Source: Gonocerus acuteangulatus (taxonomy: Eukaryota > Arthropoda > Insecta > Hemiptera > Coreidae). Taken from it: 64,000 nucleotides of DNA. Shown piece by piece: positions 43,780 to 53,539 of the stretch. Numbering within the stretch: position 1 is the first letter of the stretch; each line of letters starts with the position of its first letter. The translations under genes were made by a program, and so were the position numbers. Under the pieces are notes generated by a model. The model worked only from the letters and a program-made list of their open reading frames with translations, was not told the DNA's origin and did no database searches. Where the stretch lies: the NCBI GenBank assembly GCA_946811695.1, contig OX328124.1:83828923-83892922 (forward strand), in the 5' to 3' direction.

Positions 43780-45927
43780 ATTTCCTTAACCAGCTGTATT
43801 AGCAAGCTATTCGAAAGAATGCTTAATAAAAGGTTGTTATGGTTTCTCGAGAAAAATAAATTAATGACAGAATTCCAATGCGGGTTTCGCCCAGGTCATT
43901 CAACCATGCATCATATTGCCAGACTAGAAAATGATATACTGAACGCTTTTCTAAATACTGAATATCTCATCGCTGTATCCCTAGATATACAAAAAGCGTA
44001 CGATACAGTATGGAAAAGGTTAATAATACAGCAACTTAAGGAATGGAATATTGAAGGAAATATTCTATGTTTCATTAATAATTACATATCAAATAGAAAT
44101 TTCCGGGTCAGAGTGGGAGCAGAATTATCAGACAAATTTCAACAACAAAATGGGGTCCCACAAGGAGGCGTTTTAAGTCCAACCCTTTTTGCTATTGCTA
44201 TCAATTCTGTAACAAGGTACATTCCAACTGGTATATCGTACTGCCTGTATGCTGATGATTTACTGATATATAACTCATCAAAATCATTTCATGAAACACA
44301 CGACAACATTCAACAAGCCATACACAAACTAGAAAGTTGGAGTTCATCCACTGGTTTCACATTATCCCTGGAGAAATCCAAGTGTATATTATTTACAAAG
44401 AAAAAAGACCGACCAAATCCAACTATCACACTATACGGAAACAATCTCACAAATGCAGAAAACATAAAATTTTTAGGACTTACATTTGACAAAAAACTTA
44501 CATGGATACCCCATATTAAAGAACTTGTTACTAGGTGTAAGAAATCTATAAACCTTTTAAAAGTCCTTTCAAACACAAAATGGGGTGCTGACAGATCTCT
44601 CATGCTTACATTCTATCGTGCTTATACCAGATCGTTACTGGACTACGGATGTATAGCATATTCATCTGCCAGCCAAACAACACTAAAACAATTAGACTCA
44701 ATACATAATGCGGGTATAAGACTTGCAACAGGAGCATACAGATCAAGCCCAACTGTAAGTATTTACGTTGAGTCCGGCGAACTTCCATTGGAGCTCAGAC
44801 GTGAAATCTTGGGATTAAATTTCTTCAAAAAATCCCAATGTTTAAATACACCATGTGTAAATTGCTTTCTGGATAACCAATACCATGACTTATATAACAG
44901 AAAACGACCTAAACAAAAACCCTTAATTATACGCCTTTCCGAGAACAGACAGACCCGACATATTCGACAAGCTCCTACTCACAGAAATGAAATCTTGACG
45001 TTCCCTCCTTGGGAACTTAAGAATTTTAGTATAAATTTATCACTATCAAAAATGAAAAAGACTGATCCACTGTCAACGACTTTCTACAAGACATTATTCA
45101 CATCAATAAAAATACAAAACGCAGACAATTTAAACATATTCACCGACGGGTCCAAAACAAAATCTGGTACCGGATCTGCTGCAGTAATAGGTTCGCAAAT
45201 ATTTAAACAAAAGCTCCCAAACACTGCAAGCATTTATACGGCAGAATTGCAAGCAATCCTATTAGCTTTATCAAACGTTGATACAATAAATTGCTCAAAG
45301 ATCCAATTATTTTCAGACTCACTCAGTTCATTGCTCTCTTTTAACAATATGTACAGCACACATGCCATTGTCAAACAAATATACAATCAACTCTACAGAC
45401 TACAAGAACAAAACATATCCATCACAATGATCTGGCTACCCGGACATACAAATATCACAGAAAGTACGACAGTCGACATTCAAGCAAAATTGGCTACAAG
45501 AAAACAGAATATTGACATAGAAAACGTAACTATACAAGACATAAAAAAAGAACTAGTTGATACTATACAAGAAACATGGCAAGAATACTGGACAAACATA
45601 CAAAACAACAAACTCAGAGAAATCAAAAATACTATATACGAATGGAGCTCTAGTAGCCGAAGAAACAGACGAGAAGAGGTTATACTATGTAGACTACGCA
45701 TAGGACACACTTTACTAACTCACTCTTATTTAATGACAAATAAAGAACAACCCATTTGCAGACAGTGTAACGTTCCAATGACAATAAAACACTTACTAAC
45801 GGAATGCAGAATACTAGAACAACTAAAACTACCTTACAACTTACAGGAACTACTGACAGAGGGTAGCCCCTTCATCAACGATATATTTACATTATTAAAA
45901 CAACACAACCTACACACAAAAATTTGA
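43780..45927 (+). CDS. LINE ORF2 C-terminal part: reverse transcriptase and RNase H
   Basis: Homology starts at ISLTSCISKLFERMLNKRLL, upstream of the first ATG (43819). RT blocks are intact: FQCGFRPGHST, SLDIQKAYDTVW, NGVPQGGVLSPTLFA, catalytic LYADDLLIY and IKFLGLTFD. RNase H follows at about residues 430-550 of this part: FTDGSKTKSG, YTAELQAILLA and FSDSLSSLLSF supply the acidic residues; the last motif reads GHTNITESTTVDIQAK instead of GH..I.GNE.AD..AK. The C-terminal knuckle CRQCNVPMTIKHLLTEC precedes the stop. With no frame damage it may still encode active domains in principle, but the N-terminal part is inverted away. Confidence 0.93.
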   Translation: MSLTSCISKLFERMLNKRLLWFLEKNKLMTEFQCGFRPGHSTMHHIARLENDILNAFLNTEYLIAVSLDIQKAYDTVWKRLIIQQLKEWNIEGNILCFINNYISNRNFRVRVGAELSDKFQQQNGVPQGGVLSPTLFAIAINSVTRYIPTGISYCLYADDLLIYNSSKSFHETHDNIQQAIHKLESWSSSTGFTLSLEKSKCILFTKKKDRPNPTITLYGNNLTNAENIKFLGLTFDKKLTWIPHIKELVTRCKKSINLLKVLSNTKWGADRSLMLTFYRAYTRSLLDYGCIAYSSASQTTLKQLDSIHNAGIRLATGAYRSSPTVSIYVESGELPLELRREILGLNFFKKSQCLNTPCVNCFLDNQYHDLYNRKRPKQKPLIIRLSENRQTRHIRQAPTHRNEILTFPPWELKNFSINLSLSKMKKTDPLSTTFYKTLFTSIKIQNADNLNIFTDGSKTKSGTGSAAVIGSQIFKQKLPNTASIYTAELQAILLALSNVDTINCSKIQLFSDSLSSLLSFNNMYSTHAIVKQIYNQLYRLQEQNISITMIWLPGHTNITESTTVDIQAKLATRKQNIDIENVTIQDIKKELVDTIQETWQEYWTNIQNNKLREIKNTIYEWSSSSRRNRREEVILCRLRIGHTLLTHSYLMTNKEQPICRQCNVPMTIKHLLTECRILEQLKLPYNLQELLTEGSPFINDIFTLLKQHNLHTKI

Positions 45928-45982
45928 TTCTAGGAAAAAATTTAGATAATATTTCGAGGGTATAATAATAATCTGATTTCAA

Positions 45983-45988
<6 letters not shown>

Positions 45989-46061
<73 letters not shown>
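45989..46061. repeat. 73-base poly-T tract in LINE 3' UTR
   Basis: Uninterrupted T run inside the 3' UTR of the LINE, upstream of the AATAAATAAATAAA tail. Confidence 0.9.
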
Positions 46062-46319
46062 CTCTTGTACCATTAATTAATGTTAGTAGCATTAGTCATA
46101 TATATGTATATATAAGTCATACGTATGTAAATATAATATCTATATTGTAATAAGCAATACTGTAAATAATGTTAGCTCCTATTTCTTATTCTTAACACTT
46201 TTGTAATATTTAGTTCCATAAATTTCTACTTTTTTATATTGTATATTTTGTTTTGTAATTTAAAAAGAGCAAGTCACCTTCGTTGCGAAGCTCTTAAAAT
46301 AAATAAATAAAAAAAAAAA

Positions 46320-46330
46320 TCTAATGAAGT
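46320..46330. repeat. target-site duplication, right copy
   Basis: TCTAATGAAGT directly after the A-tail, matching 40940-40950. Confidence 0.85.
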
Positions 46331-46342
46331 AAAGTAAACCTC

Positions 46343-46958
46343 AAATCGTGGGCCTCCAATCAGACTGTATGTTCGTTTTACGGGATCCCGCCATCTACAA
46401 ATCGTGGGCCTCCAATCAGACAGTATTTTCGTTTTACGGGATCCCGCCATCTACAAATCGTGGGCCTCCAATCAGACTGTATGTTCGTTTTACGGGATCC
46501 CGCCATCTACAAATCGTGGGCCTCCAATCAGACTGTATGTTCGTTTTACGGGATCCCGCCATCTACAAATCGTGGGCCTCCAATCAGACTGTATGTTCGT
46601 TTTACGGGATCCCGCCATCTACAAATCGTGGGCCTCCAATCAGACAGTATTTTCGTTTTACGGGATCCCGCCATCTACAAATCGTGGGCCTCCAATCAGA
46701 CTGTATGTTCGTTTTACGGGATCCCGCCATCTACAAATCGTGGGCCTCCAATCAGACTGTATGTTCGTTTTACGGGATCCCGCCATCTACAAATCGTGGG
46801 CCTCCAATCAGACTGTATGTTCGTTTTACGGGATCCCGCCATCTACAAATCGTGGGCCTCCAATCAGACTGTATGTTCGTTTTACGGGATCCCGCCATCT
46901 ACAAATCGTGGGCCTCCAATCAGACAGTATTTTCGTTTTACGGAATCCCGCCTTCTAC
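46343..46958 (+). repeat. 56-bp satellite, 11 units, promoter-like motifs
   Basis: Eleven near-identical 56-bp units. Each has CCTCCAATCAGAC (CCAAT box), TTCGTTTTACG, the palindrome GGGATCCC and CCGCCATCTAC (YY1-like). Units 2, 6 and 11 carry CAGTATTTTC where the others have CTGTATGTTC. The last unit has two extra changes. Since 56 is not a multiple of three, three plus frames are open with 56-residue periodicity, which I take as artefact. The downstream sequence includes GCAACTATGGCGACTCAAG, a short ATG frame of 13 codons. Confidence 0.93.
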
Positions 46959-47280
46959 AAATGGAATGCGCAGCTTCTCTCTATTTGTGGAGATTTATTC
47001 TTAATGTTGTTAGTACTTTCCGAAGGTGTAACTTCGTTTATGTCCTGTCGGTTTTATCTTGCCGTCGTACGAGCCAGTACGAGTTTTATTTATTTCTCGC
47101 AACTATGGCGACTCAAGAACAAAGTGGCCTTCTTCCAATTGTATGAAAATAAAACAATAATTCACTTTAAAAAATAATAGACGAAAAAGAAGAGGACATA
47201 GTCCCGTCTTTGTAGAGGTTGGCTTCAGTTCTCAATCAGTTGTATTTATATTTATATACATATGCAGTTCGTTCAGGAGA
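46959..47280. other. unique sequence downstream of the 56-bp array
   Basis: Possible transcript start region with ATGGCGACTC near 47104, whose frame ends after 13 codons. No recognised protein. Confidence 0.35.
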
Positions 47281-47282
47281 AA

Positions 47283-47645
47283 TTAGATGAGGTCATAATT
47301 GTTTAAATGCTTGAGGTATTCAAATAATTGTCCGATGTGACTGTCATCTGTAAGTAGTTCGTACATGTTTTGTGGGATGTTATCATTTTGTCTTTGTCTT
47401 CAGTCTACGGTAAGTGGTGTATTACAGTACAACTTCTCCTGGAACGATCTGCTGCTGGAAGGCCATTCGCGGACTGTTTCTTTAATCTCGCTTAGTTTTT
47501 TGTCCCGTGTTTCGTACCATGTTTTCTGCAACATCTGTAAAATTAATACCTGTGCCTCTGTCCGTAAGTCCTGGTACGTGGAGTTTTCTATGTCTAGATG
47601 ACCTTTTCGTGCTGCCAGTATGACAGCTTGAGCTTGAAATTTTAT
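47283..47645 (-). pseudogene. LINE ORF2 C-terminal fragment
   Basis: Minus strand: LDIENSTYQDLRTEAQV... KTWYETRDKKLSEIKETV, EWPSSSRSFQEKLYC, then after a frame change MYELLTDDSHIGQLFEYLKH and a stop at 47283. It matches the tail of the LINE at 45500-45927 (IDIENVTIQDIKKELVDTIQ, EWSSSSRRNRREEVILC, LQELLTEGSP). The HLLTEC knuckle between the two pieces is deleted. Diverged relic of the same LINE group. Confidence 0.85.
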
Positions 47646-47668
47646 GTGTTTGTACAATTTGACATTAA

Positions 47669-47739
47669 AGCTCATTCACGCACACACCCACACACACACA
47701 CACACACAAATACACACGGGCGCGCGCGCACACACACAC
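47669..47739. repeat. (CA)n/(CG)n microsatellite
   Basis: ACACAC repeats interrupted by GGGCGCGCGCGC; the CG run can adopt Z-form. Confidence 0.9.
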
Positions 47740-47825
47740 TCAGAAACGTTACATATATTTCATTGCCAGTATCATGTTACATCGCCTGCAAGCTGGCTGT
47801 TCATTCATTCCTACTGAATAAATAG

Positions 47826-48680
47826 ACTAATCTTCAAAGCTGTTCACAAAATCAATATTATCAAATCGCATTGTGGAATTTACAGTTAGTGGCCCAAATA
47901 ATGGGAAATGTATTTTATTTCGTCGTACGCTTTGTCAAAAAGTTCTTCAAACTGTACAAAGGATTTCCCTGGTAATATTCAATCTTCGTAACGAAGTCAA
48001 ATATTTAATCCTCATAACATTTCACAGAGCTTAAATTAGCTTGAAATTAAACGGGGTTGACCCTCTTCGCAGCAAAGCTCATAACTTATTGATTATAAGA
48101 AATGAATTAAGCTGTAGACTTGAAGGAGGGAGCTAACATCATAGCTGAGCATATAATAATCGTATTAGATATATTAGGTTTAAAAGGATCCAGGGATCTT
48201 CCTCATATAACACTTCTATAATAATTGATAATGCTAAAGCAAAATTGCGTTTCACAAGCAAGAGCCAGTTATATAAACTGTTAAATTGTTGATAGTAGAT
48301 CCCAGGTACAAACAATATGAAACTGCTGCTGTATGATAAAAATTTATAGCGGTCATTAAAATAGAGAAAACTAGAAGATAATAAGTACAAATGTAGCAGG
48401 ATGTTGTAATTCTACTAGATAACAAGACTGGAGTATAAAGTCTGGTTAGTTTCCTGGATCTAGATCCAAGAGTATCTTGAATTTTTTAATAACTATAATG
48501 AGAACAGGAGCTCCTTCAAGCACCTAATGCTCTAATTATAATGTTTTTAAATTAGTCAGAACAACTTTAATTAGAAATTCTAGTTAAAATGTCTACAACT
48601 TGTAACTGTGCTCACCTCGCAGGAATTAATTATATTAATATTACTAAAAGTCATTCTTTGTAAATATCACTGATAAAATC
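47826..48680. other. AT-rich sequence, no recognised feature
   Basis: The minus ORF at 48139-48390 has no recognised domain. Nothing else supportable. Confidence 0.4.
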
Positions 48681-48977
48681 TAAGTCGAAAGAATCTCGTA
48701 GGCTAGCTCAAAATCTCGTTTGGAAGTTATGAGGTCGAAACTGTCATATACAGAAGTTTATAGTCAGAAATCGGCATTTTTGTTCCAGTGTCGCCCCTTC
48801 TTCTAAGAAGAAGGGCAATACAAAACTTTTTTTTTTGCGAAAAGTTTTTCTTTTGCAAAATAATTTTTTAGTTTTAACCTTTGTTTGTTTATCTAAATAA
48901 TAGGTTTATATTCTCAAAGTTTGTACAAGATCAATTTTCTTAATATCAGATCAATTTTCTTCATATCAAATCAATTT

Positions 48978-49354
48978 TAGAGAAGATATGGTCGACCGTT
49001 CGGAAGTAGGGAGCGTTGATCGTCGGGGTTTCGGTCAGTGTTCTTATTCAATAAAACACATTTTATTTGCTAAAATGTATATTTATTGCCGCCAACGTTT
49101 CCTTGCTATACAAGCCATCTTCAGGGCTATTGAGAAGATTGAGAACTGTCCCGTTTCAACGTTCTCTTCTTGAACGTGTCCCGTTTCAAATGTTCTCTTC
49201 TTGAAACGGGACAGTTCTCAATCTTCTCAATAGCCCCGAAGATGGCTTGTATAGCAAGCCGAAACGTTGGCGGCAATAAATATACATTTTAGCAAATAAA
49301 ATGTGTTTTATTGAATAAGAACACTGACCGAAACCCCGACGATCAACGCTTCCC
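48978..49354. mobile_element. GAAAC-box inverted-repeat element with 10-bp TSD
   Basis: AAATCAATTT at 48968-48977 recurs at 49355-49364. Arms of about 160 bp (from 49009 and to 49354) mirror each other, ending in GGGAGCGTTGATCG / CGATCAACGCTTCCC. Each arm carries the core: CTGAAGA (CCGAAGA on the right), T, stem GGCTTG / CAAGCC, GAAACGTTGGCGGCAATAAA. The left-arm copy of the core lacks two C before GAAAC. The tail has CATTTTAGC...ATAAAATG. No ORF of note. Confidence 0.82.
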
Positions 49355-50139
49355 AAATCAATTTATTTGATTGCCTAGAGCAACACTGGGTTCTAACCAG
49401 AATATGGAGTAATATCATAAAAATGTTCTGTACTTATCTAATCATAATTTGGACTAATATCATATAATTAAGTTGTCATGTATCTATTCAGAACTTTAAT
49501 AATTTCAACACTTTTGTTGAGAGGTAGTTTTGTTTTTTTTTTCATCTCTTTAGTAAAGAAGGAAGGTTGCAATGTCGGTTATAATAAAGTGATTTCTCCA
49601 GCTAACGGGCCTTACCCAAGCTTTTCTTTTGTAAATATGCATTAATTATTGTTAAAACAATGTACATATTAGAAGAGAAATATATTTACTTATTCATTCA
49701 TAATAAAGTGATTATGTAATGTTTGTGTGTTGAAGTAAATGAATATGTTTGTACTGGTATTTGATGGAGAGGGTTGCAGTATGTGGAAAAACGCTTAACT
49801 TTGTTTTTGAAACTGATGAAGTGTGTAAATGTCATTGAAAAGGCAAGGAGACCAAAGTTGGTGATGATTGGGATCAGCAGGCCTTAAGGAAACAGTTTGA
49901 ATTTCTTTGTGATTTGACAACAGCCTATGACATAATTCAGAAATTTAATAGTTTACACCTAAAGGAATCAACAGATTTGCAAATTGTATGTAGAAACTTC
50001 AGATTATGTTAAAAAAATAAAATTCAAACTACTGAAATGAAACATCAAGAAATGTAACAGTTGTGGGAGAACTTCAAGTGCATTTAAGGCAGTAAAGAAT
50101 CAGTTTATCTGGACATGTTATAAATTTATAAAACTTGTA

Positions 50140-51226
50140 TTGTAAACTGAATCGTGTCCCTTTTGAAAACAATAGGAAGGAAAACAATAGGAGACTCAAA
50201 GGTGAAAAATATTTTGTTTCATTTATAGGTGATTATAGTAAGATTGCTAGGATTTAAACTATTAAACCTAAAACAGAAGGTTTTAATTCCTTTGTTCAAT
50301 AAGTAAAAGAGGTTGAAAACTTAGGAAATAAGAGAATTGGTATTATGAGATGTGACATTGATAAGGAATATTTAAATTGTATGATTTATGACTTTACAAA
50401 AAAAAGGGTATCAAAATGAATCCCTGCCCCATATATGTTCATGAACTAAACGGTGTGATTTACTAGAACAATTATGAATATATCTCATTGTTTACTAGCA
50501 GAAGCTATTATATAAAAAAATGTTGGCCAGAAATTGTCTGTGCTGCAACTTATTTGAAAAATCGCTCTTTAGGTAACACCATTGAGAATAAAATAACCTA
50601 TGAAATATTTTTTGAAAAGAAACCAGATGTTTCTAACTTTAATTCATATGGTAGTAAAGATTTTGTTACGAAACCAGAACAAATAATAACTTCTAAATGG
50701 GATAAAATGGTGAATATGTGCATTTTAATCGGTTATAGTGAAGTGGGATCTAAAGTACTTTTGAATAATAAAATCATTTTCGCTAGGCATGTTGATGTTA
50801 TCCAAGAAAACATAAGCTGTATTGGATTGGCTGAGGGTGAATCTGATAAAGATCAAGCGATTGTGATTTTTGGGTAAAAGCTACAGATAGAGAAATAGAT
50901 AGTTTGAAACAAAATAATGATATCAAATGGGTCTAAATGTTGAACAGATGGATGTAGAGACTACATTCTTAAATGATCATTTAGAACGAAAATCCACCAC
51001 TGGTTTTCTTATTAGGTTATTTGGTAATGTATTATACTGGAAATCGAGAAAGCAAAAACATGTTACAGAAGAGTCTACATATGCAGAATATGTAGCTTTA
51101 AGTGAAGTTGAAAGTTCCAAGACTCTCCAAAAAGATAGAGCTTTTTGTTTTATACATGAAGAACTCCAAAAACATAAAGATTTTTTTTTTGTTAAAAACT
51201 CCTTTTTAAACAATGTCATTTTGTAA
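50140..51226 (+). pseudogene. Ty1/copia Pol relic with internal deletion
   Basis: Broken frames: GEKYFVSFIGDYSKIARI (integrase ryF.tFiDDySr), IMRCDIDKEYLNCMIYDF (RsDnGgEy), CWPEIVCAATYLKNRSL, then the C-terminal KWDKMVNMCILIGYSEVGSK and FARHVDVIQE blocks (CIFVGY, SRDVVFdE). In the last ORF QMDVETTFLNDHLE, the first RT motif, runs in frame into RKSTTGFLIRLFGNVLYW and TYAEYVALSE, which are RNase H motifs. About 400 RT codons are therefore missing. The integrase active-site Asp of DNGGEY is present but the context is decayed. No LTRs were recognised. Homologous to 33861-34600. Confidence 0.85.
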
Positions 51227-51489
51227 GGGACTTAAATTTATGAACTTAAAATTAATCCTCTTTCAAACATATGCAAATTGTTATATTAACTTATTTTTTT
51301 ATTCGCATATAGATAGATGTACATAATAAATTACATAAATGTTTATATTCATACAAATTAATGTATATAAATTAATTAATTTTCACCAAATTTTGAAGCA
51401 TTATTTTATTATTATTATTATTATTAATATTTCTTTTGTATGCTATTTTTTTTTTGCAGATAAATTAATGTATTAAAATATTATTTTTA

Positions 51490-51540
51490 TAAGAAGAGGA
51501 AGTCACGTGAATTGTGGTGTTTTAATAAATAAATAAGTAA
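51490..51540 (+). mobile_element. LINE 3'-end-like stub
   Basis: AGAGGAAGTCACGTGAATTG, then TTTTAATAAATAAATAAGT. It resembles the AGCAAGTCACC...AATAAATAAATAAA end of the LINE at 46265. Boundaries not defined. Confidence 0.35.
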
Positions 51541-51636
51541 TTAAATTTTCCATGCAATTTTTTATTAATTTAATATCTATTATATTCTGACATATGCTTT
51601 CTTTTGTTTGAGGTAGTTATATCCTCTGACTGTCAC

Positions 51637-52308
51637 CATTTAGTCGGAGAGCTGGTAACGCAAATTTCATGAAGTATTTTATGCACCTTGGAATTTTGCT
51701 GTATTGCATCTCGTGGGAAGATAAGGCATATGCCTACCCACACATATATTGTGTTTCCTGGACCATAGGGGAAAAAATATGTCACAAAAATAGTATTTTA
51801 TTCAGAAGCCAACAATCTTTAATGTATAGTTAAAGCAAGTTGCTTTATTTCTAGAACTACCACAACTGTCCTGTCCTTATGATTGGTGCTCTCACTCACT
51901 TTTACGGTTACACGCAGTGTATTGCAGTCTATCATCGGCTAAATTTATTTTCATGTTTGCTGATTACTAAACCTCAGAAAAAGTGTCTGCCCTTTTGTAA
52001 TTATTTTGAATTATGGTGTTTAAATAGCGGTGTGAAGAAGAAACTTCATTTAATATTACAAAAAACCCACTTCGGTTTTTTTTATATGTTATACCCCTTA
52101 AAAGTGTCTGCTTTATATATTATTCATTATAGAATTGCCTTAATTTTACATTAAAGAATTATGGCTTCTGAATAAAACACTATTTTTGGCCTATAGTTTG
52201 TTACTGATTACCTGATTACCTTTTTATCCACCCTAGAGATCCACTATAGCAAAATTTCAAGGCGCATAAAACACTTGAAAAGTGTGTTACCAGCTCTTGA
52301 ACTAAATG
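51637..52308. mobile_element. TIR element related to the 5275-6555 foldback
   Basis: Ends CATTTAGTCGGAGAGCTGG and CCAGCTCTTGAACTAAATG are imperfect inverted repeats continuing for about 55 bp (ACCTTGGAATTTTGCT / AGCAAAATTTCAAGG). The interior shares TGTCTGC, TTTTGTAATTA and CCTTAATTTTACATTAAAGA with 6195-6410. The paralogous sequence at about 35455-35480 and 37297-37322 reads through without it, so it inserted into this Helitron copy. No ORF. Confidence 0.65.
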
Positions 52309-52709
52309 TTTAAGTACGGTTACAATTCTGGTAAAAATATTGTTGCTCGCCAAATCAATGTCGTTATTGTAATTCCCAAATACCTTTAATTCATTGTTGT
52401 CCATAACTGAAAGAAAAATATTGTAAATTTCTTTTTCTTCTTAGATACCCCTATTTCCTATGATAGAAGGACTATCCTTATAGAAGAGCTCATGGATGAT
52501 AAAATTTGAAACAGAAGCTTTAATAGAAAGGAAAAAAAAAATGAACAAAAATATGTGAAAGTGTATTTGAAAAAATATGTTAAAACTTCCATTTTGGCAT
52601 AAATAGCATAAACCCTGCACCACTTACCTACCTTTTTCATTCATAAAAAAAAAACTCAGTCACAGATTATTACATGAACAGGCAAACAATATTTATTAAT
52701 ATTATATTT

Positions 52710-52760
52710 GCGCAAGGTTGAGGTTTAAGCTTTAGGTGCGAAGCCCTTAAAATAAATAAA
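52710..52760 (+). mobile_element. 51-bp LINE 3'-end insertion with 10-bp TSD
   Basis: TATTATATTT at 52700-52709 recurs at 52761-52770. The insert ends TTAGGTGCGAAGCCCTTAAA then ATAAATAAA, matching the LINE 3' end at 46285-46312 (TTGCGAAGCTCTTAAA). Related Helitron sequence at 38077-38100 lacks it. A minimal target-primed insertion. Confidence 0.75.
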
Positions 52761-53539
52761 TATTATATTTTTAAAAAAAAATCAATGAAAATAAAGAATA
52801 TAGTTTCAGTTATAATTATTACAACTTATAACTAATCATAACCTTAATTAAATGCCTCAATTTTATTGCTATTTATTTATGGACCAGAGATTTGTTTTCT
52901 TTAAAAAAATTAAACACGGAGTTTGGTTTGGATTTTCTTTAAAACGGCATTGCAATTAAATGATTTGGAATCATTTAATTGTAATACCATTTTAAAATAA
53001 GGGTACTTTTTTAAATATGTATACTTTTTAAAATAAGGGTACTTTTTAAAAATAGTATACTTTTTAAAATAAAGGTTAATTTATTTTCCACCCCACTTTC
53101 ACTAAAAAAATTGGAAAATAATTTTCTCATCTGAGCTCTCAATTTATAATCTTATATTCTCAAAATTTGGACAAATATCATGTAATCAATCATTTTTTTA
53201 AAATATATAATATAAAGTAGGCATACCATGGAAGCTGGGTTACAACTATTTAATACCACGATTTTCTAACTGTTTTCGAGATGTTTACGCAATATATTAT
53301 AAGATCCCCAAACATTTCGTGTCTAATAGTACATTTTTTTTTTCAGAATACTTTACTTCAAAAGTAACCAAAATTAAAATATTTTAGTTTAGATGAATTT
53401 TAAACATATAAAAATTGTTTCAATTGAATCCAACGATTTTCAGCAAATAAACCGAAAATTATATTTAAAAACTCTTTTATCCACTTTTATCGAAAACGAT
53501 TTCAAATAGCCCGTTGAAAATAGTTCCATTCTTTTCCCT

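Larger units (their letters stand above)
40951..46319. mobile_element. non-LTR retrotransposon with 5' inversion (twin priming)
   Basis: The 5' half (5' UTR, ORF1, endonuclease) lies on the minus strand at 43779-40951. The 3' half (RT, RNase H, 3' UTR, A-tail) lies on the plus strand from about 43780 to 46319. The whole is bounded by TCTAATGAAGT. This head-to-head layout is what twin priming produces, as known from LINE-1. About 70 residues between QTLKSLKP and ISLTSC are missing at the inversion. All three ORF pieces are open, so the insertion is young. The presence of RNase H and a three-knuckle ORF1 favours the I/Jockey group; the clade is not settled. Confidence 0.9.
48685..53250 (+). mobile_element. 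older Helitron relative of 32770-38585
   Basis: Collinear with the large Helitron: AATCTCGTAGGCTAGCTCAA and CTTCTTCTAAGAAGAAGGGC near 48690-48820, a copia relic, TATATCCTCTGACTG near 51620, TTTAATTCATTGTTGTCC near 52385, and a decayed internal 3' unit (AAAGTAGGCATACCATGG) near 53214. The TC start and CTAG end are not recognisable. It has its own insertions at 48978, 51637 and 52710. Confidence 0.65.

Noticed and set aside
44310..45710. Minus-strand ORFs within the LINE RT region
   Set aside because: Shadow frames of the intact RT/RNase H ORF.
46348..47177. Three overlapping 218-257 residue ORFs
   Set aside because: Same 56-residue period in all three frames, a pure product of the 56-bp satellite.
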